The position numbers and the translations under genes are program-made. The notes under the pieces are model-generated. The model searched no databases, was not told the DNA's origin, and saw only the letters and a list, made by a program, of their open reading frames with translations. This document shows, in pieces, positions 1 through 7,567 of a DNA stretch of 24,184 bases; the first letter of the stretch is position 1, and each line of letters starts with the position of its first letter. Origin of the DNA: an uncultured Sphingobacteriales bacterium (GTDB lineage Bacteria > Bacteroidota > Bacteroidia > Chitinophagales > Chitinophagaceae). The stretch covers positions 1-24,184 of the forward strand of contig CAMLFX010000043.1 of assembly GCA_946479435.1 (NCBI GenBank), written 5' to 3'.

Positions 1-231
1 AAAGGGTTTATCGGTGTCTGCCTTGCATTTTTGTATATGTTCCCTCAATGTATCAGGGTACATACTCCCAGCACCAATAAGACCCAATCCACCGGCATTG
101 CTAACAGCAGCAGCCAATTTCCAGCCAGATGCCCATATCATACCCGCTTGTATAACAGGGTAATCGATATTGAAAAGCTGAGTAATACGGTTGTCGAATT
201 TGTTGTCTTTTATCTGGCCTTGAAAGAGCAT
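1..231 (-). CDS. Nitronate monooxygenase (2-nitropropane dioxygenase family), N-terminal part only
   Basis: Only the first 77 codons lie in the window; the frame is open to base 1. The visible protein has the family's N-terminal pattern: a short lead, then ITQLFNIDYPVIQAGM (residues about 16-31) and SNAGGLGLIGAGSM (about 44-57). This is the first beta strand and the glycine-rich loop of the FMN-binding TIM barrel. Family members oxidise alkyl nitronates with FMN and oxygen; the related FabK enoyl-ACP reductases share this start, so the exact activity cannot be settled from this fragment. The ATG shares one base with the TAA of the upstream peptidase gene (TAATG), which suggests translational coupling and makes this the last visible gene of the minus-strand operon. 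The family assignment is firm, the substrate is not. Confidence 0.82.
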   Translation of the reverse strand, partial: MLFQGQIKDNKFDNRITQLFNIDYPVIQAGMIWASGWKLAAAVSNAGGLGLIGAGSMYPDTLREHIQKCKADTDKPF

Positions 232-1475
232 TATTCCTGAGATTTCTTTTTATAGAAGAGTGTATTGCAATTTTCTTTTTCAAAGATAGTTGTCGCAGTT
301 TTTTGTAACGATTCGGTTGTTACTGCCTGGTAATGATCCCATTCCTGGTTCATCATTTCTGCGTCGCCCAGCAACTCGTAAAAAGCAAGGTTATTAGCAC
401 GGGACAATAAGGTCATGTCTTCGAAGGTAATCATCGCTTCTATCTTATTCTTTGCTTTCTGTAATTCATCTTCCGTTACTCCTTTTTCCAAGAGTAATTC
501 TAACTGAGTGTTGATAGCGGCATCAGCCTCTTCCAGCGTTTTTCCTTCAACAACTTTTCCTTCAATCACCAACAGGCCCGGATCCAGGCTGCCTGTATGG
601 TAACAACTTATACTGCTGAATATTTGTTCTTCTTTTACCAGTTTTTGATAGAGGCGCGACGAATAGCCATTACCTAGTATTTCGGTGATAAGATCGGATG
701 CATAATATGGCTGAGATAAACGGCCGGCCATGTGCCATGCCTTATATATTGCGTTTAAGGGAACGTCAGCAGCAACGGTCTTTGTTCTTGCAGCTTTTTG
801 TGCAGGCTCCTGTGGTAAGTGGCGTGTATATCTTTCTCCTTGGGGAATAGGCTCAAACCAGGTTTCTGCCAATTTTTGCACCTCATCTTTACTTACATCC
901 CCTGCAACACAAAGAATGGCATTCTGTGGGTTGTAGTGCTTATAAAAAAAGGCTTTTACATCAGCCAGCTGTGCCTCTTCAATATGCTTTAACTCTTTGC
1001 CTATAGTCATCCACTGATATGGGTGTGTAGTATATGCTAACGCTCTTAAATGCTCCCATGCATCACCATAAGGTTTATTGAGATAGTGTTCTTTAAATTC
1101 CTCGCTTACCACTTTACGCTGCACATCGAGGCTTTTTTCACTGAATGCCAAAGATTTCATCCGGTCGCTTTCCAGCCAAAAAGCTGTTTCCATATTTTGC
1201 TTTGGCAGCTGTATGTAGTAGTTAGTGATATCGTTGGTAGTGTAGGCATTGTTTTCACCACCCGCCATTTGCAGTGGTTCATCGTAAGAAGGTATGTTTT
1301 CTGAACCACCAAACATCAGGTGTTCAAAAAGGTGGGCAAATCCAGTTCGGTTTGCATCTTCATCGCGCGCACCTACATCATACAATACATTTACTGCCAC
1401 CATAGGTGTTGTATTGTCATGATGCACTAAAACTCGTAATCCATTCTTAAGGGTAAATCTTTCAAACTGAAGCAT
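231..1475 (-). CDS. M16 family zinc peptidase (insulinase-like, processing-peptidase subunit type)
   Basis: This is a 414-residue single-unit M16 peptidase. The inverted zinc motif HLFEH is at about residues 48-52 (two zinc histidines and the catalytic Glu between them). The third ligand is probably one of the Glu pair at about 125-126 (motif SEEFKEHYLNKPYG). GGENNAYTTNDITNYY follows the zinc motif as usual, and the C-terminal half carries SSRLYQKLVKEEQ, matching the substrate-binding R/Y region. No signal peptide is visible, which is common in this group although many members act in the periplasm. I start at ATG 1475 because homologous proteins begin about 10 residues before KNGLRV; the longer frame to 1502 would use TTG and adds an unconserved stretch. 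M16 peptidases often work as an active/inactive pair, but no second subunit is seen here. Its stop overlaps the nitronate monooxygenase start. Confidence 0.9.
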   Translation of the reverse strand: MLQFERFTLKNGLRVLVHHDNTTPMVAVNVLYDVGARDEDANRTGFAHLFEHLMFGGSENIPSYDEPLQMAGGENNAYTTNDITNYYIQLPKQNMETAFWLESDRMKSLAFSEKSLDVQRKVVSEEFKEHYLNKPYGDAWEHLRALAYTTHPYQWMTIGKELKHIEEAQLADVKAFFYKHYNPQNAILCVAGDVSKDEVQKLAETWFEPIPQGERYTRHLPQEPAQKAARTKTVAADVPLNAIYKAWHMAGRLSQPYYASDLITEILGNGYSSRLYQKLVKEEQIFSSISCYHTGSLDPGLLVIEGKVVEGKTLEEADAAINTQLELLLEKGVTEDELQKAKNKIEAMITFEDMTLLSRANNLAFYELLGDAEMMNQEWDHYQAVTTESLQKTATTIFEKENCNTLFYKKKSQE

Positions 1476-1480
1476 AGGCT

Positions 1481-1488
1481 CAAAGATA
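1481..1488 (-). promoter_or_regulatory. Candidate -7 box TATCTTTG before the M16 peptidase gene
   Basis: The minus strand reads TATCTTTG, an exact match to the Bacteroidota -7 consensus TAnnTTTG, ending 5 bases before the chosen ATG at 1475. No TTG is found about 19-21 bp upstream, and the box lies in the 32-bp gap inside an otherwise operon-like array. If it is active, the transcript would be nearly leaderless. It could be a chance match. Confidence 0.3.
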
Positions 1489-1507
1489 GGGCGTTTGGCC
1501 AAATACC

Positions 1508-3040
1508 TTAATCACCCTCAATATCTTCCCATATTATTTGTGTTAGTCCTTTTGTGGCAGGGCCTGTCAGTAGTGCGCCGTTGGGAGCATACCGTCCACC
1601 ATGACAAGGGCAATCCCAACTTTTTTCAGCGCTGTTCCAATCTACAATGCATTTTGCGTGTGGGCATACAGGGTCTAACGCATGTACTTTACCATTATCA
1701 TCTTTATAAAGGGCAACTTTTTTACCGTCCCAATCAGCCAGGGTCGCATCGCCGGGGGCTAATTCTACTAGCGATTTGACTTTCTCATAGCTGAAACGTT
1801 TGCCGATAAACTGGCTGACCACATCAGCATTCTCTTTTATAAAATCAGCAAAACCGGCTATCGGCTTTATCCTAGAAGGTGAGAAGACATGCTCATATTT
1901 ACTTTCTTTATTAGTAACCAGCTCGCATATAATCTTTCCCGTAAGCGATCCAAATATCATTCCGTTGCCACCAAAGCCCGTACCCGTATAAATATTTTCA
2001 TGGCCCGGCAGCAAACCAATATAAGGTAAGCCATCGGTAGAATTATAGTATTGCGATGACCATTTGTAGGCTATTTCCTGTATGTCAAATTGTTTACTGG
2101 CGTACGCTTGTAACTCTCTGAAACATTCCTCCGTATTTTTTTTATGCCCTGTTTTATGATCAAATCCACCTGCAATTACATAGTCGATGCCGTTAATGTT
2201 ATGACTTCTGAAGTAGTTATATGGATCTTTCATATCATAAACCAGCCCAGTAGGGTAGTTGCCGCTTTTAAGTGTAAATGCCATAGCATAACTGCGGTAT
2301 GGCGCACAACGGAAATGAAGTAAATTAATACCCGGAGGTATATGGGTGGCATAAACAGCGCGATCTGCTTTAATGCTTCCCAGCGCAGTTTCGGCTATAA
2401 TAGTATTATTGCTGCTACTTATTTTATCAACAATGCATTGCTGTAAAATAACACCTCCTTCTTTTTCAAAGGCTTTTGCAAGGGCATAAATATATTTGGT
2501 TGCATGCATTTGTGCCTGCATATCAAAGCGGCATATTTTCTTGAAAGAGAAGGATATGGGTAAACTGTCGGAGCAACTGGTAGCAACACCTGCCTTTACT
2601 GCCGCTTTTTCTATTTTATCCAGTTCTTCAACTTCTTTATCATTTTCTGCATACAGGTAAGCGGGCTGGTATGAAAAATCGCATTCAATTTCATATTTAT
2701 TTATCAGGCCCTCTATCAAATCAATAGCTTCCCGTGATGCACCTGCGACTAAACGTGTAGTTTCTTCACCAAAATTCTTTGCTATTACATTGTAGGGTGT
2801 ATCTAATATGGTATTTAGGTGAGCCGTTGTGCCGCCAGTTGTGCCAAAGCCTATATTATAGGCTTCAGCAAGGATGCATTTTTTACCTTCAGATTGTAAT
2901 AATAAGGCTGTTGTGAGCCCGGTGATGCCACCGCCCACAATAAGTATGTCGTAAGGTTCGTCTTTATTCCAGCTATTTGTTGGCTTAAAGTCTTCAACGG
3001 TATCTTGCCAAATACTGATTAAATTACCATCTCTTTTCAT
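1508..3040 (-). CDS. FAD-dependent oxidoreductase (DAO fold) with C-terminal Rieske [2Fe-2S] domain
   Basis: This is a 510-residue, two-domain redox protein. Residues about 30-400 form a D-amino-acid-oxidase-like FAD domain: ADP-binding VGGGITGL at 35-42, an acidic residue ending beta-2 (LAEAYNIG), and near the domain end IYTGTGFGGNGM, which contacts FAD in this family. The last 90 residues hold a Rieske domain: C459-P-H461 and C477-P-C-H480 would bind the cluster, and C464 and C479 are the extra cysteines that form a disulfide in bc-type Rieske proteins. The combination matches the YhfW-like group of Gram-positive and Bacteroidota genomes; its substrate is not known to me. There is no signal peptide, so it is probably cytoplasmic. 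It lies 72 bp downstream of pdxA, in the same direction, and just upstream of the M16 peptidase. Confidence 0.88.
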   Translation of the reverse strand: MKRDGNLISIWQDTVEDFKPTNSWNKDEPYDILIVGGGITGLTTALLLQSEGKKCILAEAYNIGFGTTGGTTAHLNTILDTPYNVIAKNFGEETTRLVAGASREAIDLIEGLINKYEIECDFSYQPAYLYAENDKEVEELDKIEKAAVKAGVATSCSDSLPISFSFKKICRFDMQAQMHATKYIYALAKAFEKEGGVILQQCIVDKISSSNNTIIAETALGSIKADRAVYATHIPPGINLLHFRCAPYRSYAMAFTLKSGNYPTGLVYDMKDPYNYFRSHNINGIDYVIAGGFDHKTGHKKNTEECFRELQAYASKQFDIQEIAYKWSSQYYNSTDGLPYIGLLPGHENIYTGTGFGGNGMIFGSLTGKIICELVTNKESKYEHVFSPSRIKPIAGFADFIKENADVVSQFIGKRFSYEKVKSLVELAPGDATLADWDGKKVALYKDDNGKVHALDPVCPHAKCIVDWNSAEKSWDCPCHGGRYAPNGALLTGPATKGLTQIIWEDIEGD

Positions 3041-3051
3041 AGATATTATGA

Positions 3052-3074
3052 TTGTACTGATGAATTTAGTACAA
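3052..3074. other. Short inverted repeat between pdxA and the Rieske oxidoreductase gene
   Basis: TTGTACT at 3052-3058 and its exact complement AGTACAA at 3068-3074 are separated by 9 bases, 12 bp upstream of the oxidoreductase ATG. The arms are AT-rich and no T-tract follows, so it is not an intrinsic terminator. It may be an operator dyad or a weak mRNA hairpin inside the operon; a 7-bp repeat can also occur by chance. Confidence 0.3.
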
Positions 3075-3112
3075 AACGCATTCCATGAAAGCTGAATAAT
3101 TAATTACTGATA

Positions 3113-4183
3113 TTACGAATTATCCTTTTCCTTCTCTATGCGGCCTCTGCGCAAGGGGTCTGCAGTGTACAAGGCATATTCTTTTCGCTGCTTCAAAAGA
3201 TCGAGTGCCTGAAAGATAGCTTCCTGGAAAGAGCCTGTATCGGCAATATTTTTCCCCGCAATATCGAAGGCGGTTCCATGATCGGGTGATGTACGTATAG
3301 AAGGAAGCCCCGCAGTATAGTTTACGCCTTCACCATGAGCTATTGTTTTGAAAGGTATCAAGCCCTGATCATGGTACATCGCCAAAACTGCATCAAACTG
3401 TTTGTAACTGCTGCGTGCAAAAAAAGCATCGGCACTATATGGGCCAAATACAAGATTGCCTTGTTGCTGTTGTGCGTCGATTACGGGTTTTATTATATTT
3501 TGCTCTTCATCGCCTATCTGGCCTCCATCGCCCGCATGTGGGTTCAGGCCCATTACGGCAATTTTAGGCTTCATAATACCAAAGTCTTTTACAAGGCTAT
3601 CTTTTAAAAGGTTCAGTTTAGATAGGAGCAATTCTTTTGTAATGGTATTTGCAATTTTGTTTACCGGTATGTGCTCTGTTACTAATGCCACACGCAATTC
3701 ATTGCTGTAAAGCAGCATCAACACATCTTTTACACCAAATTTGTCTTTAAGAAATGGAGTGTGGCCCGTATATGGAAAATCGGGCAGTTGTGTATTGCTT
3801 TTGTGTATAGGGGCAGTAACTATCGCATCCAATTCATTGTCTTTTAAGCATTGCGCAGCAACCATTAAAGATCTTACAGCATATTTTCCGCCACTTTCCG
3901 TTAATGCACCGGGCTGTATAGGTACTTCCTCATCCCAGCAATTGAAAATATTGACCTGTTTGGGGTTTAGTTTAGAAAGGTCTTTAGTGTTGGTAAAGTT
4001 GAAAGGGTATTCAGTTAATATTCGCCTGTAAAAATTGATGACTTTACTAGATGAAAAAACAACAGGTGTGCATAAGTCCAGCAGGCGGTTGTCTGAAAAG
4101 GTTTTTATAATAAGTTCAGGACCTATACCATTCAAATCGCCTGTTGTAATACCAATAACCGGTTTTTCATTCTGTACTTGCAT
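3113..4183 (-). CDS. pdxA: 4-hydroxythreonine-4-phosphate dehydrogenase PdxA
   Basis: PdxA oxidises 4-phosphohydroxy-L-threonine with NAD; the product decarboxylates and is condensed by PdxJ with deoxyxylulose phosphate to make pyridoxine phosphate (the DXP-dependent vitamin B6 pathway). The 356-residue length is close to that of family members (about 330-350). Visible signatures are GITTGDLNGIGPE at 11-23, TAPIHKSN at 123-130, YTGHTPFL at 138-145, LNPHAGDGGQIG at 213-224, YHDQGLIPFK at 270-279 and SPDHGTAFDIAG at 299-310. The three metal-binding histidines are most likely H171, H216 and H271, spaced exactly as in the Escherichia coli enzyme (45 and 55 residues apart). It starts with ATG, 23 bp after the leucyl aminopeptidase stop, so the two genes are very probably cotranscribed. 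rsmA, the classical pdxA neighbour, lies just beyond on the other strand. Confidence 0.96.
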   Translation of the reverse strand: MQVQNEKPVIGITTGDLNGIGPELIIKTFSDNRLLDLCTPVVFSSSKVINFYRRILTEYPFNFTNTKDLSKLNPKQVNIFNCWDEEVPIQPGALTESGGKYAVRSLMVAAQCLKDNELDAIVTAPIHKSNTQLPDFPYTGHTPFLKDKFGVKDVLMLLYSNELRVALVTEHIPVNKIANTITKELLLSKLNLLKDSLVKDFGIMKPKIAVMGLNPHAGDGGQIGDEEQNIIKPVIDAQQQQGNLVFGPYSADAFFARSSYKQFDAVLAMYHDQGLIPFKTIAHGEGVNYTAGLPSIRTSPDHGTAFDIAGKNIADTGSFQEAIFQALDLLKQRKEYALYTADPLRRGRIEKEKDNS

Positions 4184-4206
4184 AGTGCAATGGTAATAAT
4201 TAATGA

Positions 4207-5643
4207 TTAAACTTTGCTATAATTCATCAGGAAATCCAGTACCATACGCATTCCATAGCCCGTTCCACCAGCCGGCATGTAGTTGCGTTTAGTAACTGAA
4301 AAAGATACACCGGCTATGTCAAAATGCATCCAGGGATAGCTTGTAAAATATTCAAGGAATTTGCCTGCCGTGATAGCCCCACCAGTTGGCCCACCCACAT
4401 TTTTCAGGTCGGCAATGTCTGATTTTATCATATCTCCATATTCGTCCCAAAGAGGGTATTCAACCAGCCGCTCATATTGCCTGTTGCCACTATTGTTTAG
4501 TGCTGTTTTCACATTTTCATCAGCAGTGCCCATACAAACAATACCATGTTCACCCACCGCCGCTGAAGCTGCGCCTGTAAGGGTAGCAAAATCCATTACC
4601 AGTTCAGGTTTGTACCTTTTTGCCCAATGCAGTGCATCGGCTAACAGTAGCCTGCCCTCGGCGTCAGTATTCAAAACTTCAACGGTATTGCCGCTATACA
4701 TAGTTATCACATCTCCGGGCACGTATGCGTTTTCTCCGGGTCTGTTATCAGTTGCGGGAACCAATGCAATGATATGCAGCGGTAATTGCATTTTAGTGAT
4801 TGCGTACATTGCGCCACTGACCAACGCCGCGCCACTCATGTCACTCTTCATGCGGTCCATAGATGCTGCTGTTGGTTTTAAGCTTAAGCCTCCCGTATCG
4901 TACACTACACCCTTCCCTACCAGTACAATGGGCTTTTTATTGATGGCTTTTTTGGGTAGGTATTCCATTACTGTAAACGTAGGCGGTTGCTGGCTACCCC
5001 GATTAACCGCCAGTATACCACCCATTTTTTCTTTTTCCAGTTGTGCTTTTTGAAGTGTAGTTACTTTAAAACCTGCTTCTTTACCCAGTAATGTTATTTC
5101 TTTAGCAAGCTGTGTAGCAGAAAGATAATTCAGGGGCTCGTTTACAAGATCTCTTGCTTTATAAATAGCGGCAATTGTTGTGTTCAGCTCGTTTAACTGC
5201 TTGATAGTAATGGATTGGTTTCGAAAAGCTATTGTTTTCAGGCTATAAGCGATCTTGTCTTTATCGCTGCGGTACTTAGTAAATTGATAGTTTGCTAAAG
5301 CGATGCCTTCGGCTAAGTGGTAAGCTGCAGCTGATATGTTTGATGAATTTGCTAGAGTAACGGCTGCTATTTTACCCTTATTAAGCAATGCCTGCAATTC
5401 TGCGCCTGCTTTTCTGCAAGCTTCAGAGGTCTGCCAATCAGTTTTTTTATTTTTTAAATGATATACGTATATATGCCGTATATATTGATTAATTGGGGTG
5501 ATAGCCTGCTCTCTTGCTATAGCATCTGCTATAAATTTTTGCTCATCTTTGTTTAACTCCGGTATCTGTTTTAATGCAGTGGCGTCGTTAACTATAAAAA
5601 TTAAATGTTCCTTTTTAGATTGGCCGGCTATTTTAAACTCCAT
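4207..5643 (-). CDS. Leucyl aminopeptidase, M17 family
   Basis: This is a 478-residue cytosolic-type aminopeptidase that removes N-terminal residues from peptides with two metal ions. The catalytic C-terminal domain is clear: VGKGVVYDTGGLSLKP at about 242-257 (Lys and Asp ligands), SDMSGAA near 267-273 (Asp ligand) and NTDAEGRLLLADAL at 325-338, the M17 signature with its Asp/Glu ligands and active-site Arg. The N-terminal 160 residues are a poorly conserved M17 N-domain, rich in Lys and Ala. I choose ATG 5643. The frame extends to 5670, but there the first codon would be a TTG that itself forms the end of a TAACTTTG promoter box, so the longer form is unlikely. It is the first gene of the minus-strand operon running into pdxA. 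The symbol pepA is often used, but I leave it out because the substrate is not known. Confidence 0.94.
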   Translation of the reverse strand: MEFKIAGQSKKEHLIFIVNDATALKQIPELNKDEQKFIADAIAREQAITPINQYIRHIYVYHLKNKKTDWQTSEACRKAGAELQALLNKGKIAAVTLANSSNISAAAYHLAEGIALANYQFTKYRSDKDKIAYSLKTIAFRNQSITIKQLNELNTTIAAIYKARDLVNEPLNYLSATQLAKEITLLGKEAGFKVTTLQKAQLEKEKMGGILAVNRGSQQPPTFTVMEYLPKKAINKKPIVLVGKGVVYDTGGLSLKPTAASMDRMKSDMSGAALVSGAMYAITKMQLPLHIIALVPATDNRPGENAYVPGDVITMYSGNTVEVLNTDAEGRLLLADALHWAKRYKPELVMDFATLTGAASAAVGEHGIVCMGTADENVKTALNNSGNRQYERLVEYPLWDEYGDMIKSDIADLKNVGGPTGGAITAGKFLEYFTSYPWMHFDIAGVSFSVTKRNYMPAGGTGYGMRMVLDFLMNYSKV

Positions 5644-5667
5644 CAGAAAATATTTATAATTCAACCT

Positions 5668-5675
5668 CAAAGTTA
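5668..5675 (-). promoter_or_regulatory. Candidate -7 promoter box for the aminopeptidase-pdxA operon
   Basis: The minus strand reads TAACTTTG, an exact TAnnTTTG match, ending 24 bases before the ATG at 5643. This implies a leader of about 18-20 nt. No TTG was found at the expected -33 spacing. An identical box on the plus strand 32 bp away faces rsmA, giving a back-to-back arrangement in the 109-bp divergent gap. Confidence 0.5.
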
Positions 5676-5707
5676 AAAGCCTGCGCGATAGTTTATCTAC
5701 TTACGGT

Positions 5708-5715
5708 TAACTTTG
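5708..5715 (+). promoter_or_regulatory. Candidate -7 promoter box for rsmA
   Basis: TAACTTTG on the plus strand is an exact match to TAnnTTTG, 37 bases before the rsmA TTG start, giving a likely leader of about 30 nt. As with the opposing box, no good -33 TTG is visible at 19-21 bp. Its perfect inverted partner at 5668-5675 supports a shared divergent promoter region. Confidence 0.5.
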
Positions 5716-5752
5716 ATCCATCATAAGTATATAAAATCTATAATAACTACTA

Positions 5753-6514
5753 TTGGCACAACAGTACACACTTAAAAAAAGCCTTGGTCAGCACTTTTTA
5801 CATGATGAAAATATCTGTAAGAAAATCGTAGCTCAGGTTGATAGGAAGGAAGGCTTACAATTGCTGGAAGTTGGGCCCGGTGGTGGCGCCATAACTAAAT
5901 ACCTCATTCAGTGGGAGGGCGTGCATTATAAAGCAATAGAAGTGGATGAAGAAAAAGTTCAGTACCTAAAGCGCACATATCCTATACTGGAGGACAAGAT
6001 AATACTTCAGGATATTTTACAGGCTGATGCGCCATTTCAGGGGCAGTTTACAGTAATAGGTAATTTCCCGTACAATATATCTTCACCAATACTGTTCAAA
6101 ATATTGGAATGGGAGCCTTTTGTGGATGAGGCTATCGGTATGTTTCAAAAGGAAGTAGCACAAAGAGTAGCGTCGCCATCGGGTTCAAAGCTATATGGCA
6201 TATTAAGTGTTTTAATGCAAGCTTTTTTTAAGGTAGAGTACTTGTTTGATGTGCATGAGAACTGTTTTACCCCACCCCCTAAAGTAAAAAGTGGCGTATT
6301 AAAACTAACCAATTTAGGCAACCCCTACGGGATTGAAAATAAGAGAAGATTTATATTGCTTGTTAAGACCGCATTCAACCAAAGACGTAAAACATTGCGT
6401 AATGCGCTTAAGAGTATATTACCTCCGGAAGCATTGACCGATGTAATAATGAGTAAAAGAGCAGAGCAGCTTAATGTATCTGATTTTGTGGAACTTCATA
6501 AAAAGTATCAATGA
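5753..6514 (+). CDS. rsmA: 16S rRNA (adenine(1518)-N6/adenine(1519)-N6)-dimethyltransferase RsmA
   Basis: RsmA (KsgA) dimethylates two adjacent adenines in the loop of helix 45 of 16S rRNA during late assembly of the small subunit, using S-adenosylmethionine. The 253-residue protein has the full set of motifs: KKSLGQHFLHDENI at 8-21, the SAM loop LEVGPGGGAIT at 38-48, the catalytic motif IV NFPYNISSP at 104-112, FTPPPKVKSGVL in the C-terminal half, and AFNQRRKTLRNALK near the end. The only possible start for the conserved N terminus is TTG at 5753: the nearest upstream in-frame codon is a stop at 5744, and no in-frame ATG precedes the SLGQHF motif. The stop overlaps the next gene's ATG (ATGA, 6511-6514), indicating coupled translation with the dehydrogenase. 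Confidence 0.96.
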   Translation: MAQQYTLKKSLGQHFLHDENICKKIVAQVDRKEGLQLLEVGPGGGAITKYLIQWEGVHYKAIEVDEEKVQYLKRTYPILEDKIILQDILQADAPFQGQFTVIGNFPYNISSPILFKILEWEPFVDEAIGMFQKEVAQRVASPSGSKLYGILSVLMQAFFKVEYLFDVHENCFTPPPKVKSGVLKLTNLGNPYGIENKRRFILLVKTAFNQRRKTLRNALKSILPPEALTDVIMSKRAEQLNVSDFVELHKKYQ

Positions 6515-7443
6515 GGAAAGTATTGATCGCTGCGCCTGTACATAGTGTGTTGTTGAATGGCCTTACTGATAAAGGATATGAGTGTATAGTGATGGAGAAA
6601 ATTCAACAGGATGAAGCATATAGCATAATACATGATTACGTTGGTATCATTACTTCTACGAGGTTGCAAATAGATAAGCGAATGATTGATAATGCTGCTA
6701 AACTTGAGTGGATAGGCAGAATGGGGTCGGGCATGGAAGTGATAGACGTACCTTATGCAGAGTTGAAAGGTATAAAATGCTATAGTAGCCCTGAAGGTAA
6801 CGCGAACGCAGTGGCTGAACATGCGCTAGGTATGCTGTTAGCGTTGAATAAAAGGATATTGGTAAGTGCAAATGAAGTAAAAGAAGGAAAATGGCTGCGC
6901 GACGAAAACAGGGGTATTGAACTAGAGGGGAAAACCATTGGTATTATTGGCTTTGGCCATACGGGGCGCGCTTTTGCTAAAAAACTTTCAGTATTTGATA
7001 TGAATATTTTAGCATTTGATAAATATGCTATTAATGATATTCCTAATTATGTAGACGCAGTATCTTCTCTTGAGCCTATATTTGAAACGGCTGATATAAT
7101 AAGTTTTCATGTGCCTTTGCATAGCGACACACTTTATTATTTTAATGAACAGTTTTTACAACGGTTAAGAAAATCGGTTATAATCATCAATACTTCGCGC
7201 GGTATGGTGGTAGATACAGCGGTATTGTACGAAGGGCTTATATCTAAAGCTATAAAAGGGGCGTGTCTTGATGTAATGGAGCAAGAGCCATTAGCAAAGA
7301 TGCATGATAACTTGAAAAGGATATTAGATAAAATTCTATTACTTCCTCAGGTTATAGTAACCCCTCATATTGCAGGCTACAGTTTCGAGGCTCTTTTTAA
7401 AATGAGCAGTGTATTATTAAGCAAAATTGTCATGGCATGGTAA
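6511..7443 (+). CDS. D-2-hydroxyacid dehydrogenase (NAD-dependent, phosphoglycerate-dehydrogenase-like)
   Basis: This 310-residue protein belongs to the D-isomer-specific 2-hydroxyacid dehydrogenase family. The NAD domain shows GIIGFGHTGRAFAKKL from 144, with GxGxxG at 147-152 and Asp170 at the end of beta-2, which favours NAD over NADP. The catalytic residues are R230 (INTSRG), E259 (LDVMEQEP) and H286 (VTPHIAGYS). The substrate-loop region GRMGSGMEVIDV at 69-80 resembles phosphoglycerate dehydrogenases. It is a minimal form with no ACT or other C-terminal regulatory domain. It follows rsmA with a 4-base overlap, and pdxA lies close by on the opposite strand, so a role in serine or vitamin B6 synthesis (SerA- or PdxB-like) is possible but not shown by the sequence. 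Confidence 0.9.
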   Translation: MRKVLIAAPVHSVLLNGLTDKGYECIVMEKIQQDEAYSIIHDYVGIITSTRLQIDKRMIDNAAKLEWIGRMGSGMEVIDVPYAELKGIKCYSSPEGNANAVAEHALGMLLALNKRILVSANEVKEGKWLRDENRGIELEGKTIGIIGFGHTGRAFAKKLSVFDMNILAFDKYAINDIPNYVDAVSSLEPIFETADIISFHVPLHSDTLYYFNEQFLQRLRKSVIIINTSRGMVVDTAVLYEGLISKAIKGACLDVMEQEPLAKMHDNLKRILDKILLLPQVIVTPHIAGYSFEALFKMSSVLLSKIVMAW

Positions 7444-7533
7444 CAATGGTACTTAATTAGACATAATATACGTAAAAGAAACAATTATCTGACAAAAAAA
7501 ATTGGTAAACGCTCTACTTTTAACAGAAGTTTC

Positions 7534-7541
7534 TATCTTTA
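7534..7541 (+). promoter_or_regulatory. Possible -7 box before the TonB-dependent receptor operon
   Basis: TATCTTTA matches TAnnTTTG at all but the last base and ends 26 bases before ATG 7568. There is no TTG at the expected -33 spacing. The 124-bp gap after the dehydrogenase stop has no evident terminator, so the surface operon could also receive read-through from rsmA. Confidence 0.25.
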
Positions 7542-7567
7542 CCGTTCATTTGGTTAATAAATATTTA

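Noticed and set aside
4361..5053. Long open frame (230 codons) on the plus strand opposite the leucyl aminopeptidase gene
   Set aside because: It lies wholly antisense to a gene with clear M17 motifs and its translation has low-complexity Ser/Pro/Ala runs with no recognisable domain, so it is a shadow frame.
5644..5670. Longer aminopeptidase start at TTG 5670
   Set aside because: That TTG is part of the TAACTTTG promoter box, so it is probably not transcribed in full; ATG 5643 is preferred.
6508..6822. Minus-strand open frame opposite the start of the hydroxyacid dehydrogenase
   Set aside because: It is antisense to a well-supported gene, rich in His/Tyr/Ile as expected for a shadow, and has no domain.
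7502..7567. N-terminal extension of the TonB receptor using TTG at 7502
   Set aside because: It would place about 22 residues before a good signal peptide and would overlap the likely promoter region; ATG 7568 or 7577 fits better.
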